From NCBI GenBank assembly GCA_900100475.1, contig FMTU01000001.1, positions 310,001 through 374,000 of the forward strand: DNA of 64,000 bases. Direction: 5' to 3'. Under the pieces are notes generated by a model. That model did no database searches. It was not told the origin of the DNA and worked only from the letters and a program-made list of their open reading frames with translations. A program made the translations under genes and the position numbers. Origin of the DNA: Sphingobium faniae (GTDB taxonomy: Bacteria > Pseudomonadota > Alphaproteobacteria > Sphingomonadales > Sphingomonadaceae). Positions within the stretch are counted from its first letter, which is position 1, and each line of letters begins with the position of its first letter. Positions 53,281 through 61,153 of the stretch are shown in pieces.

Positions 53281-53646
53281 TTAGTCGAGCGGAACCGGCT
53301 CGCCGCTTGCGGTGTGCAGGGCGATCTTCCCGTCGCGCACGACGAGCGTATCGATTCCGCCCGCGATCCGGTGCGTTTCGTTCACGGTCTTCCAATAGAC
53401 CACCGCGACCTCATCATCGACCACCACAGGCGGATCGAACGTCGTCTTGGATTTGGTCGGCGAGAAGAAATCGCTCGCAAGGTTGGTCGAGAACATGGCC
53501 TCGATCGCGGCATATCCGTCGACGACGCCCCCGGATGTGATAATTTTGGCATCTTCGGCATAATCAGCCATCAGCGTCGGCACGTCACCGTCCCTGAACG
53601 CCTCGACATGACGCAGGGCCAGTTTCGCCAGTTGCTCTCTAGACAT
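53281..53646 (-). CDS. SnoaL-like/ketosteroid isomerase-fold protein
   Basis: The 121-residue protein has the NTF2 pattern L-A-L-R-H-V-E-A-F-R-D-G-D-V-P-T-L-M-A-D-Y-A-E-D-A and a late D-T-L-V-V-R-D-G-K-I. AAGGAGAGGCA precedes the ATG. It lies 43 bases before the Rieske gene on the same strand. Such small proteins often isomerise or hydrate products of oxygenases; here it might also aid the Rieske alpha subunit, as beta subunits of Rieske oxygenases share this fold. Confidence 0.83.
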   Translation of the reverse strand: MSREQLAKLALRHVEAFRDGDVPTLMADYAEDAKIITSGGVVDGYAAIEAMFSTNLASDFFSPTKSKTTFDPPVVVDDEVAVVYWKTVNETHRIAGGIDTLVVRDGKIALHTASGEPVPLD

Positions 53647-53697
53647 TGCCTCTCCTTCACGCATGATCCGCCCATCCCATGGGCCTTTGGCTATCGT

Positions 53698-53711
53698 GTA
53701 AGGCACCTTAC
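53698..53711. promoter_or_regulatory. Palindrome GTAAGGCACCTTAC between divergent genes
   Basis: Arms GTAAGG/CCTTAC flank CA. Read on the other strand the core is TAAGGTGCCTTA, a full match to TAWGGTGCCWTA. It lies 52 bases before the SnoaL-like gene (- strand) and 105 before the SDR (+ strand). It is a strong candidate operator for the MarR regulator at 60473. Confidence 0.55.
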
Positions 53712-53815
53712 GATCTTGGATTGAAAACGCAATATAATTTCGATTAGAAGAAGCTGCGTTCCCACGCCACGCGCCTGCTTGCGGCGACGGTGCACTATCA
53801 AAGGAGAGGCTTCAA

Positions 53816-54574
53816 ATGGAACTGGGACTTAAAGGCAAAAAGGCCATTATCACGGGCGGAAGCCGCGGCATTGGCCGTGCGGCCGCCGAACTTCTGGCAG
53901 ATGAAGGCGTGGACATCGCCTTCTTCTCGCGTAACGTCGAACAGGTCAGGGAGACCGCCGCCGCTTTGGAGTCGCGCGGGGTCAAGACCATCGCCTCACC
54001 GCTCGACGCCCTCGATCTTGACGCCTATGCGGCCTGGCTGAAGGATGCAGCGGACAAACTCGGCGGCGTCGACATCTTCATTCACGGCGCAAGCTCTTCG
54101 GGAGCCGGGGCGGTGACGGACTGGGACATGACCTATGCGCTCGACATTCGCGGTGCGGTGATCGGCTGCGAAACGCTTCAGCCTTATCTTGCCAAGTCGG
54201 GCGAGGGATCGATCATCCTTATGTCCAGCACTGCCGCAACGGAGACGTTCTTCGCCCCCCAGGCATTCAACGCCCTGAAGGCCGCGCTGGTCACATATGG
54301 CAAGCAGTTGTCGCAAGCGGTCGCGGCCGAGGGGATCCGCGTAAATTGCATCTCGCCCGGCCCCATCGAGTTCGAAGGCGGCAATTGGGTGAAGACTCGC
54401 GAGGCGTATCCCCCCGCCTATGAGGGCACCATCGCCCAGCAACCGTTCGGCCGCCTGGGCACGCCGGCTGAGGTCGCAAGGGCCATCGCCTTTGTCGCCA
54501 GCCCGGCGGCCAGTTGGATCACGGGTGTGAATCTGGTGGTGGACGGCGGCTTCACCAAGCGCGTCCAGTTGTAA
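53816..54574 (+). CDS. SDR-fold protein with catalytic Tyr replaced by Phe
   Basis: The 252-residue protein has a normal cofactor site T-G-G-S-R-G-I-G (13-20), F-F-S-R-N (NADP type) and S137/S138. The active-site motif reads F151-N-A-L-K155 where Y-x-x-x-K is expected; the spacing from the serine (13) is normal. The C-terminal V-D-G-G-F end is standard. AAAGGAGAG precedes the ATG. It is the only + strand gene of this block and is divergent from the SnoaL/Rieske operon. Without the tyrosine it should be a poor alcohol dehydrogenase. Confidence 0.9.
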   Translation: MELGLKGKKAIITGGSRGIGRAAAELLADEGVDIAFFSRNVEQVRETAAALESRGVKTIASPLDALDLDAYAAWLKDAADKLGGVDIFIHGASSSGAGAVTDWDMTYALDIRGAVIGCETLQPYLAKSGEGSIILMSSTAATETFFAPQAFNALKAALVTYGKQLSQAVAAEGIRVNCISPGPIEFEGGNWVKTREAYPPAYEGTIAQQPFGRLGTPAEVARAIAFVASPAASWITGVNLVVDGGFTKRVQL

Positions 54575-54580
54575 TGAAAG

Positions 54581-54612
54581 GGGCCGGCCGCTCCAACAGG
54601 AGTCGCCGGCCC
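54581..54612. terminator. GC-rich hairpin between convergent genes
   Basis: GGGCCGGC (54581-54588) pairs with GCCGGCCC (54605-54612), with an inner CTCC/GGAG stem. It lies seven bases after the SDR stop and five before the end of the opposing SnoaL-like gene. No T tract, but the position fits a two-way terminator. Confidence 0.65.
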
Positions 54613-54616
54613 GTCC

Positions 54617-55066
54617 TCAGTCCGCGCGCAACATGCTGACGGCGGGATTGCCGGCATCGCGCAGCTTTTCCAGGCGGAAGCGGTCGATCAGCCACCGCCT
54701 ATCGTGCCGCACATAAGCATAAGCGATACGCCCCCAAAGCTCGTAGAGCGGTGGGTCAAATCGTTCGCACAGATTCCAGCCATAACGGTTTGCCGCGAAC
54801 TCCGCGCGCGCTCCGGCGATCGTGACGAGCGGGTTCGTGAAGCTGTGACAGGCCAGTTTTTCGGGCAAGTTGAAGGCGGCTATTTCCGCAACAAACGCAT
54901 CGGCGGCGAGCGGTTTAGCGCTCTCGCCCGCGACGACGCCTACCTCCACCATCACCGTTTCGGCGAAGAAGCCGCGCAATCGCGGCCAGTCCTTGCGATC
55001 CACTGCATCGTCCAGTTCCGTCGCCAGCCTGACGATAAGAGCTTCTTCCGCCGTTATCATGTTCAT
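54617..55066 (-). CDS. SnoaL-like/NTF2-fold protein
   Basis: The 149-residue protein shows the pattern L-I-V-R-L-A-T-E-L-D-D-A-V-D-R-K-D-W and A-Y-A-Y-V-R-H-D-R-R-W-L-I-D-R-F. Its ATG overlaps the stop of the ThuA-like gene (ATGA), so the two are coupled. It is the sixth NTF2-fold gene in the window. Confidence 0.82.
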   Translation of the reverse strand: MNMITAEEALIVRLATELDDAVDRKDWPRLRGFFAETVMVEVGVVAGESAKPLAADAFVAEIAAFNLPEKLACHSFTNPLVTIAGARAEFAANRYGWNLCERFDPPLYELWGRIAYAYVRHDRRWLIDRFRLEKLRDAGNPAVSMLRAD

Positions 55067-55869
55067 GCTGTCGTCAGAGCCGCCTCGGTCGCGGGCAATC
55101 CCGTCCCCCAGCGAATCGTGCGACGGATGACCTCGCGATAGGTCTCATCATACCATGGCCCCGGGTTGGGGGGCAGTTTCGAGATGAAGGGCCGAAGGTC
55201 ATAGGCCCCGATGCTATGGCCGGGGGCAAGGAACAGTGCCTCACCCTTGCCATGCTTGTGAAGCAACGCCTGCGGGCGCGGCAAATCCTCCAGCCAGGGG
55301 CCCTCGACATAACCAGGGGCCTCGCCTGTATAGCGGGAGGTCAGCAGCACCTCGCACTCACCGCGCAGTTCCATGATATACGGCTCGTCGACCACTTCGA
55401 ATGCAGGCAGGCCCGCGACGATCGGATGATCGGAGACGCTTTCGACGACAATGGGTTGCTGCGCCAGATGTGAGACGAAGCGGCAGCCGAGAAGGTCCAT
55501 ATATTCTGGCTGCTTGTCCGGCGTGTCGGTGAGGCCGGGCAGCTTGATGCCGCCCATGTCGATCTCCGGTCCCTTGAATTCGATATAAGCAGACGCGCCG
55601 TGGATCGCGAGCCATTTGCCGCCGCGGTCAAGGAACCGGCGCAGCGCGGCTCGACCCGCGTCGTCCGGGAAAACATTGGTGGTATAGGCGATGACCATGT
55701 CCGCCTGATCCAGCGCGTCGATATCGCGCCAGTCGTTCGTACATGTCGTGCGGATGCGCTCATCCTCCGCCAGCAGGCCGAGCAGTTCGCGCCGGACCAT
55801 GTCGAAATCATGATAGCCGCCGCCGACGATCAGCAGGACTCGCGCGGTCCGATCTTCTTCCGGTGTCAT
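55063..55869 (-). CDS. ThuA-like protein (trehalose utilisation family)
   Basis: The 268-residue protein has the class I glutamine-amidotransferase-like fold of ThuA: V-L-L-I-V-G-G-G-Y-H-D-F, D-M-V-I-A-Y-T and W-L-A-I-H-G-A-S near residue 87, with L-F-L-A-P-G-H late. The nucleophile cysteine of amidotransferases is absent in this family (here H-G-A-S). ThuA relatives go with sugar and glycoside catabolism; ThuA itself is linked to 3-keto-sugar metabolism. It lies next to a GMC flavoprotein and VOC gene. GAGGAGG precedes the ATG. Confidence 0.85.
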   Translation of the reverse strand: MTPEEDRTARVLLIVGGGYHDFDMVRRELLGLLAEDERIRTTCTNDWRDIDALDQADMVIAYTTNVFPDDAGRAALRRFLDRGGKWLAIHGASAYIEFKGPEIDMGGIKLPGLTDTPDKQPEYMDLLGCRFVSHLAQQPIVVESVSDHPIVAGLPAFEVVDEPYIMELRGECEVLLTSRYTGEAPGYVEGPWLEDLPRPQALLHKHGKGEALFLAPGHSIGAYDLRPFISKLPPNPGPWYDETYREVIRRTIRWGTGLPATEAALTTA

Positions 55870-55879
55870 GACGTCCTCC

Positions 55880-56398
55880 TCAGAATTCGACCAGCGGGGT
55901 AACCCCGTCCCATTCCGCCGCCTTTTGCTTGAGGGCGGCGAAGAGTTGCGTGACCTCTTCCTTCATATAGGCGATCTCGACGATCAGGCCGTCCGCACCG
56001 TGCATGTCGATATAGGCGCAGATGCTGCCGTCCTCCAACGAGAAGCGCTGGATGCATTCGCCACCGCGCTTCTCAAAGTCGGCAATGGCGGCTTCGGCGT
56101 CGTTCGCCATGACGCAAAGATGGTGCACATGGTTCTGGCCCGCCTCATGCGCTTCCTGGAAAATCGAAGGCCCCGCAGCCTGGATCAGTTCGATCTGAAG
56201 GTCGCCGCTATAAGCGATCGCCGCATTGAACCGGATCGTCTCCGGCTGCCCGCGATAGATGCCGGTGGGAAATTCGAGCGGCGGGAATTTGAAGAAAGGC
56301 CCGACATTCATCACCTTCACCCAATGGTCGATCGCCGCATCAAGATCCGGCACGATATAGGCATTCTGAACATAGGGACCATAGGGCTTGTCCGGCAC
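55880..56398 (-). CDS. VOC (glyoxalase/epimerase-like) protein
   Basis: The 172-residue protein has V-Q-N-A-Y-I-V-P-D-L-D-A-A-I and H-V-H-H-L-C-V-M-A-N-D-A-E-A-A-I as the two module starts, with I-V-E-I-A-Y as the final metal-ligand strand. AGAGGAGAG precedes the ATG. It is a distant paralogue of the VOC gene at 40031-40573. It lies 10 bases before the ThuA-like gene. Confidence 0.83.
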   Translation of the reverse strand: MPDKPYGPYVQNAYIVPDLDAAIDHWVKVMNVGPFFKFPPLEFPTGIYRGQPETIRFNAAIAYSGDLQIELIQAAGPSIFQEAHEAGQNHVHHLCVMANDAEAAIADFEKRGGECIQRFSLEDGSICAYIDMHGADGLIVEIAYMKEEVTQLFAALKQKAAEWDGVTPLVEF

Positions 56399-56461
56399 GG
56401 CATTTCTCTCCTCTTTATCCGACGCGAAGGGGACCGGGGCCTTGGCCCCGGCCGCTTATCG

Positions 56462-57226
56462 CTAGTCCCAGTTGGCCTGGCCGCCATCCACGGGGATGGT
56501 GGCGCCAGTGATATAGCCCGCCGCCGGCCCGACGAGGAACAGCACGGCCGCGCCGATATCGGTTTCCGGATCGCCGATCCGACGCATCGGGACGGTTGAA
56601 AGATAGGCGTCAGGACCTTCCGGCTTGGCATCGAGCCAGGCGAGGAACGAAGGCGAGCCGCCGAGCGGCGCGATGGTGTTGACGCGAATCCCGTCCGGTC
56701 CCCATTCCGATGCGGCGGCGCGCGTGAAAGCGCGGACCGCCTGCTTCGCTCCCGAATAGACGGCAGTGCCGCTGGTGTCCCAGTTCATCGCGGTCGATGA
56801 AGCGAAGTTGATGATCGCGCCGCCACCACGCTTCTTCATGTGGGGATAGACCGCCTTCATCATGCGAAAACTGGCAAAGGGGCCGGTTTCGAACGTCATC
56901 ATCATGCCAGCGTCGTCAATGTCGTTGAACGGCGCCAGAACCGCCTGCTGGGCATTGTTGACGAGGATGTCGACCCCGCCGAAGGTCGAAACCGTCGCCT
57001 CGACGATCGCGGCAATATCGGCAGGACTGGATACGTCCGCCGAGACCGTCCCCGCTTCACCGCCGGCTTCGGCGATGATGGCCTGCGTAGCCTTGAGCTT
57101 GGATTCCGTCTTGCCGGCGAGCATGACCTTCGCCCCCGCTTTCGCAAGGGCGATGGCTATGCCCTGACCGACGCCCTGACCGGCCCCGGTGACGATCGCC
57201 ACCTTGCCCTCAATTCCACTACTCAT
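56462..57226 (-). CDS. Short-chain dehydrogenase/reductase (SDR)
   Basis: The 254-residue SDR has V-T-G-A-G-Q-G-V-G-Q-G-I, L-A-G-K (NADP type), V-N-N-A-Q in place of N-N-A-G, the catalytic S of F-A-S-S-T and Y-S-G-A-K. AAAGGAAC stands before the ATG used; an earlier in-frame ATG falls inside the GMC gene. It lies 17 bases downstream of the GMC gene and is probably co-transcribed. Confidence 0.9.
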   Translation of the reverse strand: MSSGIEGKVAIVTGAGQGVGQGIAIALAKAGAKVMLAGKTESKLKATQAIIAEAGGEAGTVSADVSSPADIAAIVEATVSTFGGVDILVNNAQQAVLAPFNDIDDAGMMMTFETGPFASFRMMKAVYPHMKKRGGGAIINFASSTAMNWDTSGTAVYSGAKQAVRAFTRAAASEWGPDGIRVNTIAPLGGSPSFLAWLDAKPEGPDAYLSTVPMRRIGDPETDIGAAVLFLVGPAAGYITGATIPVDGGQANWD

Positions 57227-57243
57227 CCGTCTTGTTCCTTTCC

Positions 57244-58896
57244 TTATCGCCGCGCATCGGCGAGAATTGTATCGGCCGCGCACCAGGCGAAGGCCATGGC
57301 AGGGCCATTGGTGTTGCCTGAGGTCAGCCCCGGCATCGCCGAACAGTCGACGACACGCAGGCCCGTCACGCCCCGCACGCGCAGATGCGGGTCGAGCACC
57401 GCTGTGTCGTCCAGCCCCATCCGGCAGCTTCCGACCGCGTGGGTTCCCGACGTCCCGGCGCTGTAGACGATGTCCAGGATCTGGTCGTCGGTTTCGAAGC
57501 GCGCGCCGGGCATCAACTCATCGCCCACGATGTCCGCCACAGCGGGCTGACGAAGATATCGGCGGACATAACGAACCATCGCGACCGCCAGTTCACGGTC
57601 ATGATCGGTCGAGAGCCAGTTGGGTTTGATATCCATCGGCGCGTCCGGATCGGACGAGGTGATCTGCATCTCCCCCTCGCTGTTGAGATCGAGCATGTTG
57701 GTATAGGTCGTCATGCCCGGTCCGTCCGCGACCACAGGCAGCGGATTGGCCGTATTCTCGCCCTCGGGATAGGACATCATCGCGCCGCCCATGTAAATCT
57801 GAACGTCGGGACGCGTCGCCTTGGGGTGAACAGCCGCAAAGGCGCCGACCTCGACCGGGCCGCTTGATAGCGGGCCGGTTCCGGTCAGCACATATTGGGC
57901 CATGCTCCCCAACAGGCCGAGCCCCCGAAAGCGATGATTGACGCCACGCTCGCCATTCACCAGCCGGTTGGTCATGGTGAAACCCAGATGATCGAGCAGT
58001 CGGCGGCCGACGTCAGGACTGTCGGCGACAACAGGGATGCCTAGACCCGAAAGCAATGGAGCGGGACCGATGCCGGAAAGCTGAAGCAGCTTGGGACTGT
58101 TCATCGCGCCGGTGGCGACGATCACCTCGCCCCGGCAGGAGAAATGCACCGCACGTCCATCGACGCGCGCGTCGACGCCGCTCGCACGCTTGCCCTCGAA
58201 GGTCACGCGGTCCACCATCACGCCAGTCCGCACCACCAGATTTGAGCGCGAGCGCGCAGGATCGAGGAAACACAGCTTGGCGCTCTGCCGCTTGCCTTTC
58301 TTCACGTTAAAGCTGAAATAACCGACGCCTTCCTGATCCTCGTCATTCAGGTCATCCTTGCCGGGCAGGCCCATTTCGACGCCTGCCGCAATCAGCTTGT
58401 CAGCCAGAGGGTATCTGTACGGCCCCACGGTAACGCCCACAGGCCCTCCCACCCCGCGCAGCCCATTGTCGCCCGACTGATGATCCTCGATCTTGCGATA
58501 GGCGGCCTTCATCCGGTCCCAGCCCCACTCGGGACCGGCGAGCCGTTTCCATTGTTCGAAATCCTCCGGCTGGCCGCGCACATAGATCATACCGTTGATA
58601 GCGGACGAACCGCCAAGACCCCGGCCACGCATCCATTGCTCCTTGACGTCCGCACCATTGCCGCGCGGCTGGTGCACATCATAGGTCCAGATATATTCGG
58701 GCCGCACCACCAGCTTGTAATAGCCCTTCGGCACACTCACCAGATATTGCTCGTTGCTGCCGCCTGCCTCCAGCAGCAGCACCCGCGTCTGCGGATCAGC
58801 CGAGAGCCGGTTCGCAAGAACACAGCCGGCCGATCCCGCGCCGACGATAATATAATCGAACGCGTCGCCGGAACCGGGCGCCTTTCCATCGCTCAT
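57244..58896 (-). CDS. GMC family FAD-dependent oxidoreductase
   Basis: The 550-residue flavoprotein begins I-I-V-G-A-G-S-A-G-C-V-L-A-N and has G-G-S-S-A-I-N-G-M and a C-terminal catalytic pair in T-H-A-V-G-S-C-R-M-G and S-G-N-T-N-G-P-A (His and Asn). GMC enzymes such as choline and alcohol dehydrogenases/oxidases convert an alcohol to an aldehyde or ketone. CGGAG precedes the ATG. It follows the Rieske gene by 39 bases in the MarR-led block. Confidence 0.93.
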   Translation of the reverse strand: MSDGKAPGSGDAFDYIIVGAGSAGCVLANRLSADPQTRVLLLEAGGSNEQYLVSVPKGYYKLVVRPEYIWTYDVHQPRGNGADVKEQWMRGRGLGGSSAINGMIYVRGQPEDFEQWKRLAGPEWGWDRMKAAYRKIEDHQSGDNGLRGVGGPVGVTVGPYRYPLADKLIAAGVEMGLPGKDDLNDEDQEGVGYFSFNVKKGKRQSAKLCFLDPARSRSNLVVRTGVMVDRVTFEGKRASGVDARVDGRAVHFSCRGEVIVATGAMNSPKLLQLSGIGPAPLLSGLGIPVVADSPDVGRRLLDHLGFTMTNRLVNGERGVNHRFRGLGLLGSMAQYVLTGTGPLSSGPVEVGAFAAVHPKATRPDVQIYMGGAMMSYPEGENTANPLPVVADGPGMTTYTNMLDLNSEGEMQITSSDPDAPMDIKPNWLSTDHDRELAVAMVRYVRRYLRQPAVADIVGDELMPGARFETDDQILDIVYSAGTSGTHAVGSCRMGLDDTAVLDPHLRVRGVTGLRVVDCSAMPGLTSGNTNGPAMAFAWCAADTILADARR

Positions 58897-58935
58897 TTTT
58901 TTCTCCGTGAAAGACGCCCGCCTTGAGGCGCTGCC

Positions 58936-60342
58936 TCAAAGCGCACTCGTGTCGACCCCACCCTTTTCAAGATAACTGTTCACCGTCTGGTGCAGGTGTC
59001 GGCAGCGCACTTCCTGATATTGGGAAAAAATCACATATTCGCGACCACCTGCGTTCAGGCCCTTCTGGAGAGCGCCGAGCGCATGGCAGTCCTGATCGTA
59101 AATCTCGCCCAGCCACTCCGGGAATGCGCCCGAATCGGCGTAAAGATCATCCTCTTCCAGATCGATATACTGCGTTTCGGGGATCTCTCCACTCTCCGGC
59201 TTTTTCTTGAAGATAATGAAGTCGTACATCGTCCAGTCGTGGTGCCCCGGCACCGGTGTAAAACGATAGGCATAGGGATGCAGCAGATTGCGGAATAGCA
59301 CGAGGTTCGGGAACAGCGAATATTGCATGCCATCCAACGCTTCCGTATCCGACAGGCCGGAATAATCGGCGCCCTCAGCTTCGCTCATCAGGTTCCGCGC
59401 CACTTCGGCGATATAGGGCCGCAGCCGCGTACCGGGAGGAACAGGCGCATCCTCATCCTTGCCGGTAATCATACGATACATGTCCTGCAGCCGCTGATCC
59501 TCGCTGGGAATAGGGTCCATCCGATCGCTCGGCGTGCCCAATGGCTCCAGAAACCGGCTGACATGCGGCTCATCGGGCCAGACATCGTACTGGAAGCTGG
59601 AATCGCCGGCCCAGGCAATACCCTGGGCGTGAGTCTCGGGAACGTGGAATCCTTCCACGAACGCCTCCATGCAGGCCTTCCAGTTTGCCTTGAAAACCTT
59701 CCGCAGATGGATGGCCGCGTAGCCGTCCTTGCGCATCCAGTCCTGGAAGTCGCCATCCATGCGACCCATATATTGTTTCAGCGGTGCGGCATCCTGGTCG
59801 TAATTGACGAAGACGAAGCCATTCCAACGCTCAACCTTCGCCTGCGGCAGCGTCAACTCCGCCTTCTGCACATGCCGGAAATCCCAGCGTGAGGGGATTT
59901 TCTGGATTGTGCCATCCAGATTCCAGGTAAAGCCATGATAGGGGCACTTGAATGAAGCGACACTGGTGTCGCCCGAGCACAAGCGCATTCCGCGATGGAG
60001 ACAGGCGTTATAATGCGCCCTGATCTCGTCCTCGGCCGTACGCACCAGGATGAGCGACCCAGCCGGCCCTTCGTAGAGCGTGCAATCTCCCACTTCGGGA
60101 ATCTGCTCTTCCCGGCAGGCCATCTGCCAAACCTTGCTCCACATATGCTCGACTTCAAGGTCGAAGAAAGCCTTGTCCGTATAGCGACTGCGCGGCACAC
60201 GGGCGATGCCGATATCCGTTTCGGAATATTCCTGGAATATCGACTGAGCCGGCTTCACGTCATCCGCGATCAGCTCCTGATACATGGGCATGGCGCTTTC
60301 CCGATATTCGGGCGCAATCCGTGCGGCACCTTCCTTCAGCAT
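58936..60342 (-). CDS. Rieske non-heme iron oxygenase, alpha subunit
   Basis: The 468-residue protein has cluster ligands C114-L-H116 and C133-P-Y-H136 and the iron site V-E-G-F-H233-V-P-E-T-H238 after N-W-K. AAGGAG precedes the ATG used. The candidate operator at 60440 lies about 100 bases upstream, just beyond the MarR gene, so this is probably the first gene of the MarR-controlled operon (Rieske, GMC, SDR, VOC, ThuA, SnoaL). No beta subunit or reductase is present. Confidence 0.93.
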   Translation of the reverse strand: MLKEGAARIAPEYRESAMPMYQELIADDVKPAQSIFQEYSETDIGIARVPRSRYTDKAFFDLEVEHMWSKVWQMACREEQIPEVGDCTLYEGPAGSLILVRTAEDEIRAHYNACLHRGMRLCSGDTSVASFKCPYHGFTWNLDGTIQKIPSRWDFRHVQKAELTLPQAKVERWNGFVFVNYDQDAAPLKQYMGRMDGDFQDWMRKDGYAAIHLRKVFKANWKACMEAFVEGFHVPETHAQGIAWAGDSSFQYDVWPDEPHVSRFLEPLGTPSDRMDPIPSEDQRLQDMYRMITGKDEDAPVPPGTRLRPYIAEVARNLMSEAEGADYSGLSDTEALDGMQYSLFPNLVLFRNLLHPYAYRFTPVPGHHDWTMYDFIIFKKKPESGEIPETQYIDLEEDDLYADSGAFPEWLGEIYDQDCHALGALQKGLNAGGREYVIFSQYQEVRCRHLHQTVNSYLEKGGVDTSAL

Positions 60343-60439
60343 CTTCCGTCTCCTTGATAGCGCAGAGGCAGCGTCGGCGTTCGCCCCTCGCTGCATTTAC
60401 CCTTTCAGCGTAGCGCCCGGTGGAGTTCTGTCAAGATAG

Positions 60440-60451
60440 GAAGGTGCCATA
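60440..60451. promoter_or_regulatory. Near-palindrome GAAGGTGCCATA before the Rieske operon
   Basis: It matches 11 of 12 positions of TAWGGTGCCWTA. It lies between the MarR stop (60473) and the Rieske start (60342). Followed on the + strand by an AT-rich TTTATAAAT, which reads ATTTATAAA on the gene's strand. Confidence 0.5.
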
Positions 60452-60472
60452 CTTTATAAATGATCGGCGCGA

Positions 60473-61006
60473 TCAGCGTCCCTTGCCCTGATCCTCCCCC
60501 TTCATCGCAATGGTCAGCCGGGTCAGCAGGCTGATCAACTGTTCTGCTTCCGCAGACCCCAGATGGCGTTCAACCATCTGCACCTGATCGAACGCGATCT
60601 CGCCCAGCTTGCTCCGGATCTGACGGCCCTTGCGCGTCAGCCGGATCAAGATCGCCCGGCCATCCCTGGGGGAGCGGCTCCGCGCGATCAAACCTGCGGC
60701 CTCGAGCCGCACCAGCGTTTCACCGACACTCGCCTTGCCGATCTCCAGGCGTCGCGCCAGATCTGCCTGCGAAAGCGGCTCCGCTATCAGCAACTCGCGC
60801 AAGACATAGGTCTGCGCAGGCGCCAGATGATCGTCGCGAACCCGCGACATATAATCATTCGTCAACATGCGGGATAGCATCTGGATCAGGAAGGGCACGG
60901 ACCCTTTGGACGGGAATTCGGCCGCCTCCGTCGTGCCCGCCAGACTGATTTCGGACCCTGCCGAGGCAGTTCGGTTGTCGGCCGAACCTGTAGTAATCTG
61001 CTTCAT
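60473..61006 (-). CDS. MarR family transcriptional regulator
   Basis: The 177-residue protein has the winged helix-turn-helix L-S-Q-A-D-L-A-R-R-L-E-I-G-K-A-S-V-G-E-T-L and the wing S-R-S-P-R-D-G-R-A. The N-terminal about 25 residues are serine/threonine-rich and may be a mis-chosen start; upstream ATGs exist. It lies before the Rieske operon on the same strand and is divergent from the PQQ dehydrogenase gene. MarR proteins bind short palindromes; the TAWGGTGCCWTA sites are candidates. Confidence 0.92.
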   Translation of the reverse strand: MKQITTGSADNRTASAGSEISLAGTTEAAEFPSKGSVPFLIQMLSRMLTNDYMSRVRDDHLAPAQTYVLRELLIAEPLSQADLARRLEIGKASVGETLVRLEAAGLIARSRSPRDGRAILIRLTRKGRQIRSKLGEIAFDQVQMVERHLGSAEAEQLISLLTRLTIAMKGEDQGKGR

Positions 61007-61153
61007 CCGTTCAAAATTCCTGCCATGTCCAAAATACATGCGCGATGGCGCATCTTCATCCTGGTCCCTTCTGCCCCACGACAAAGCAGTAGACAAGAAC
61101 CCGCCATTCTGGGTATTCCATTTTCGAATCTACATTATAAAAATGGAGAGGGT

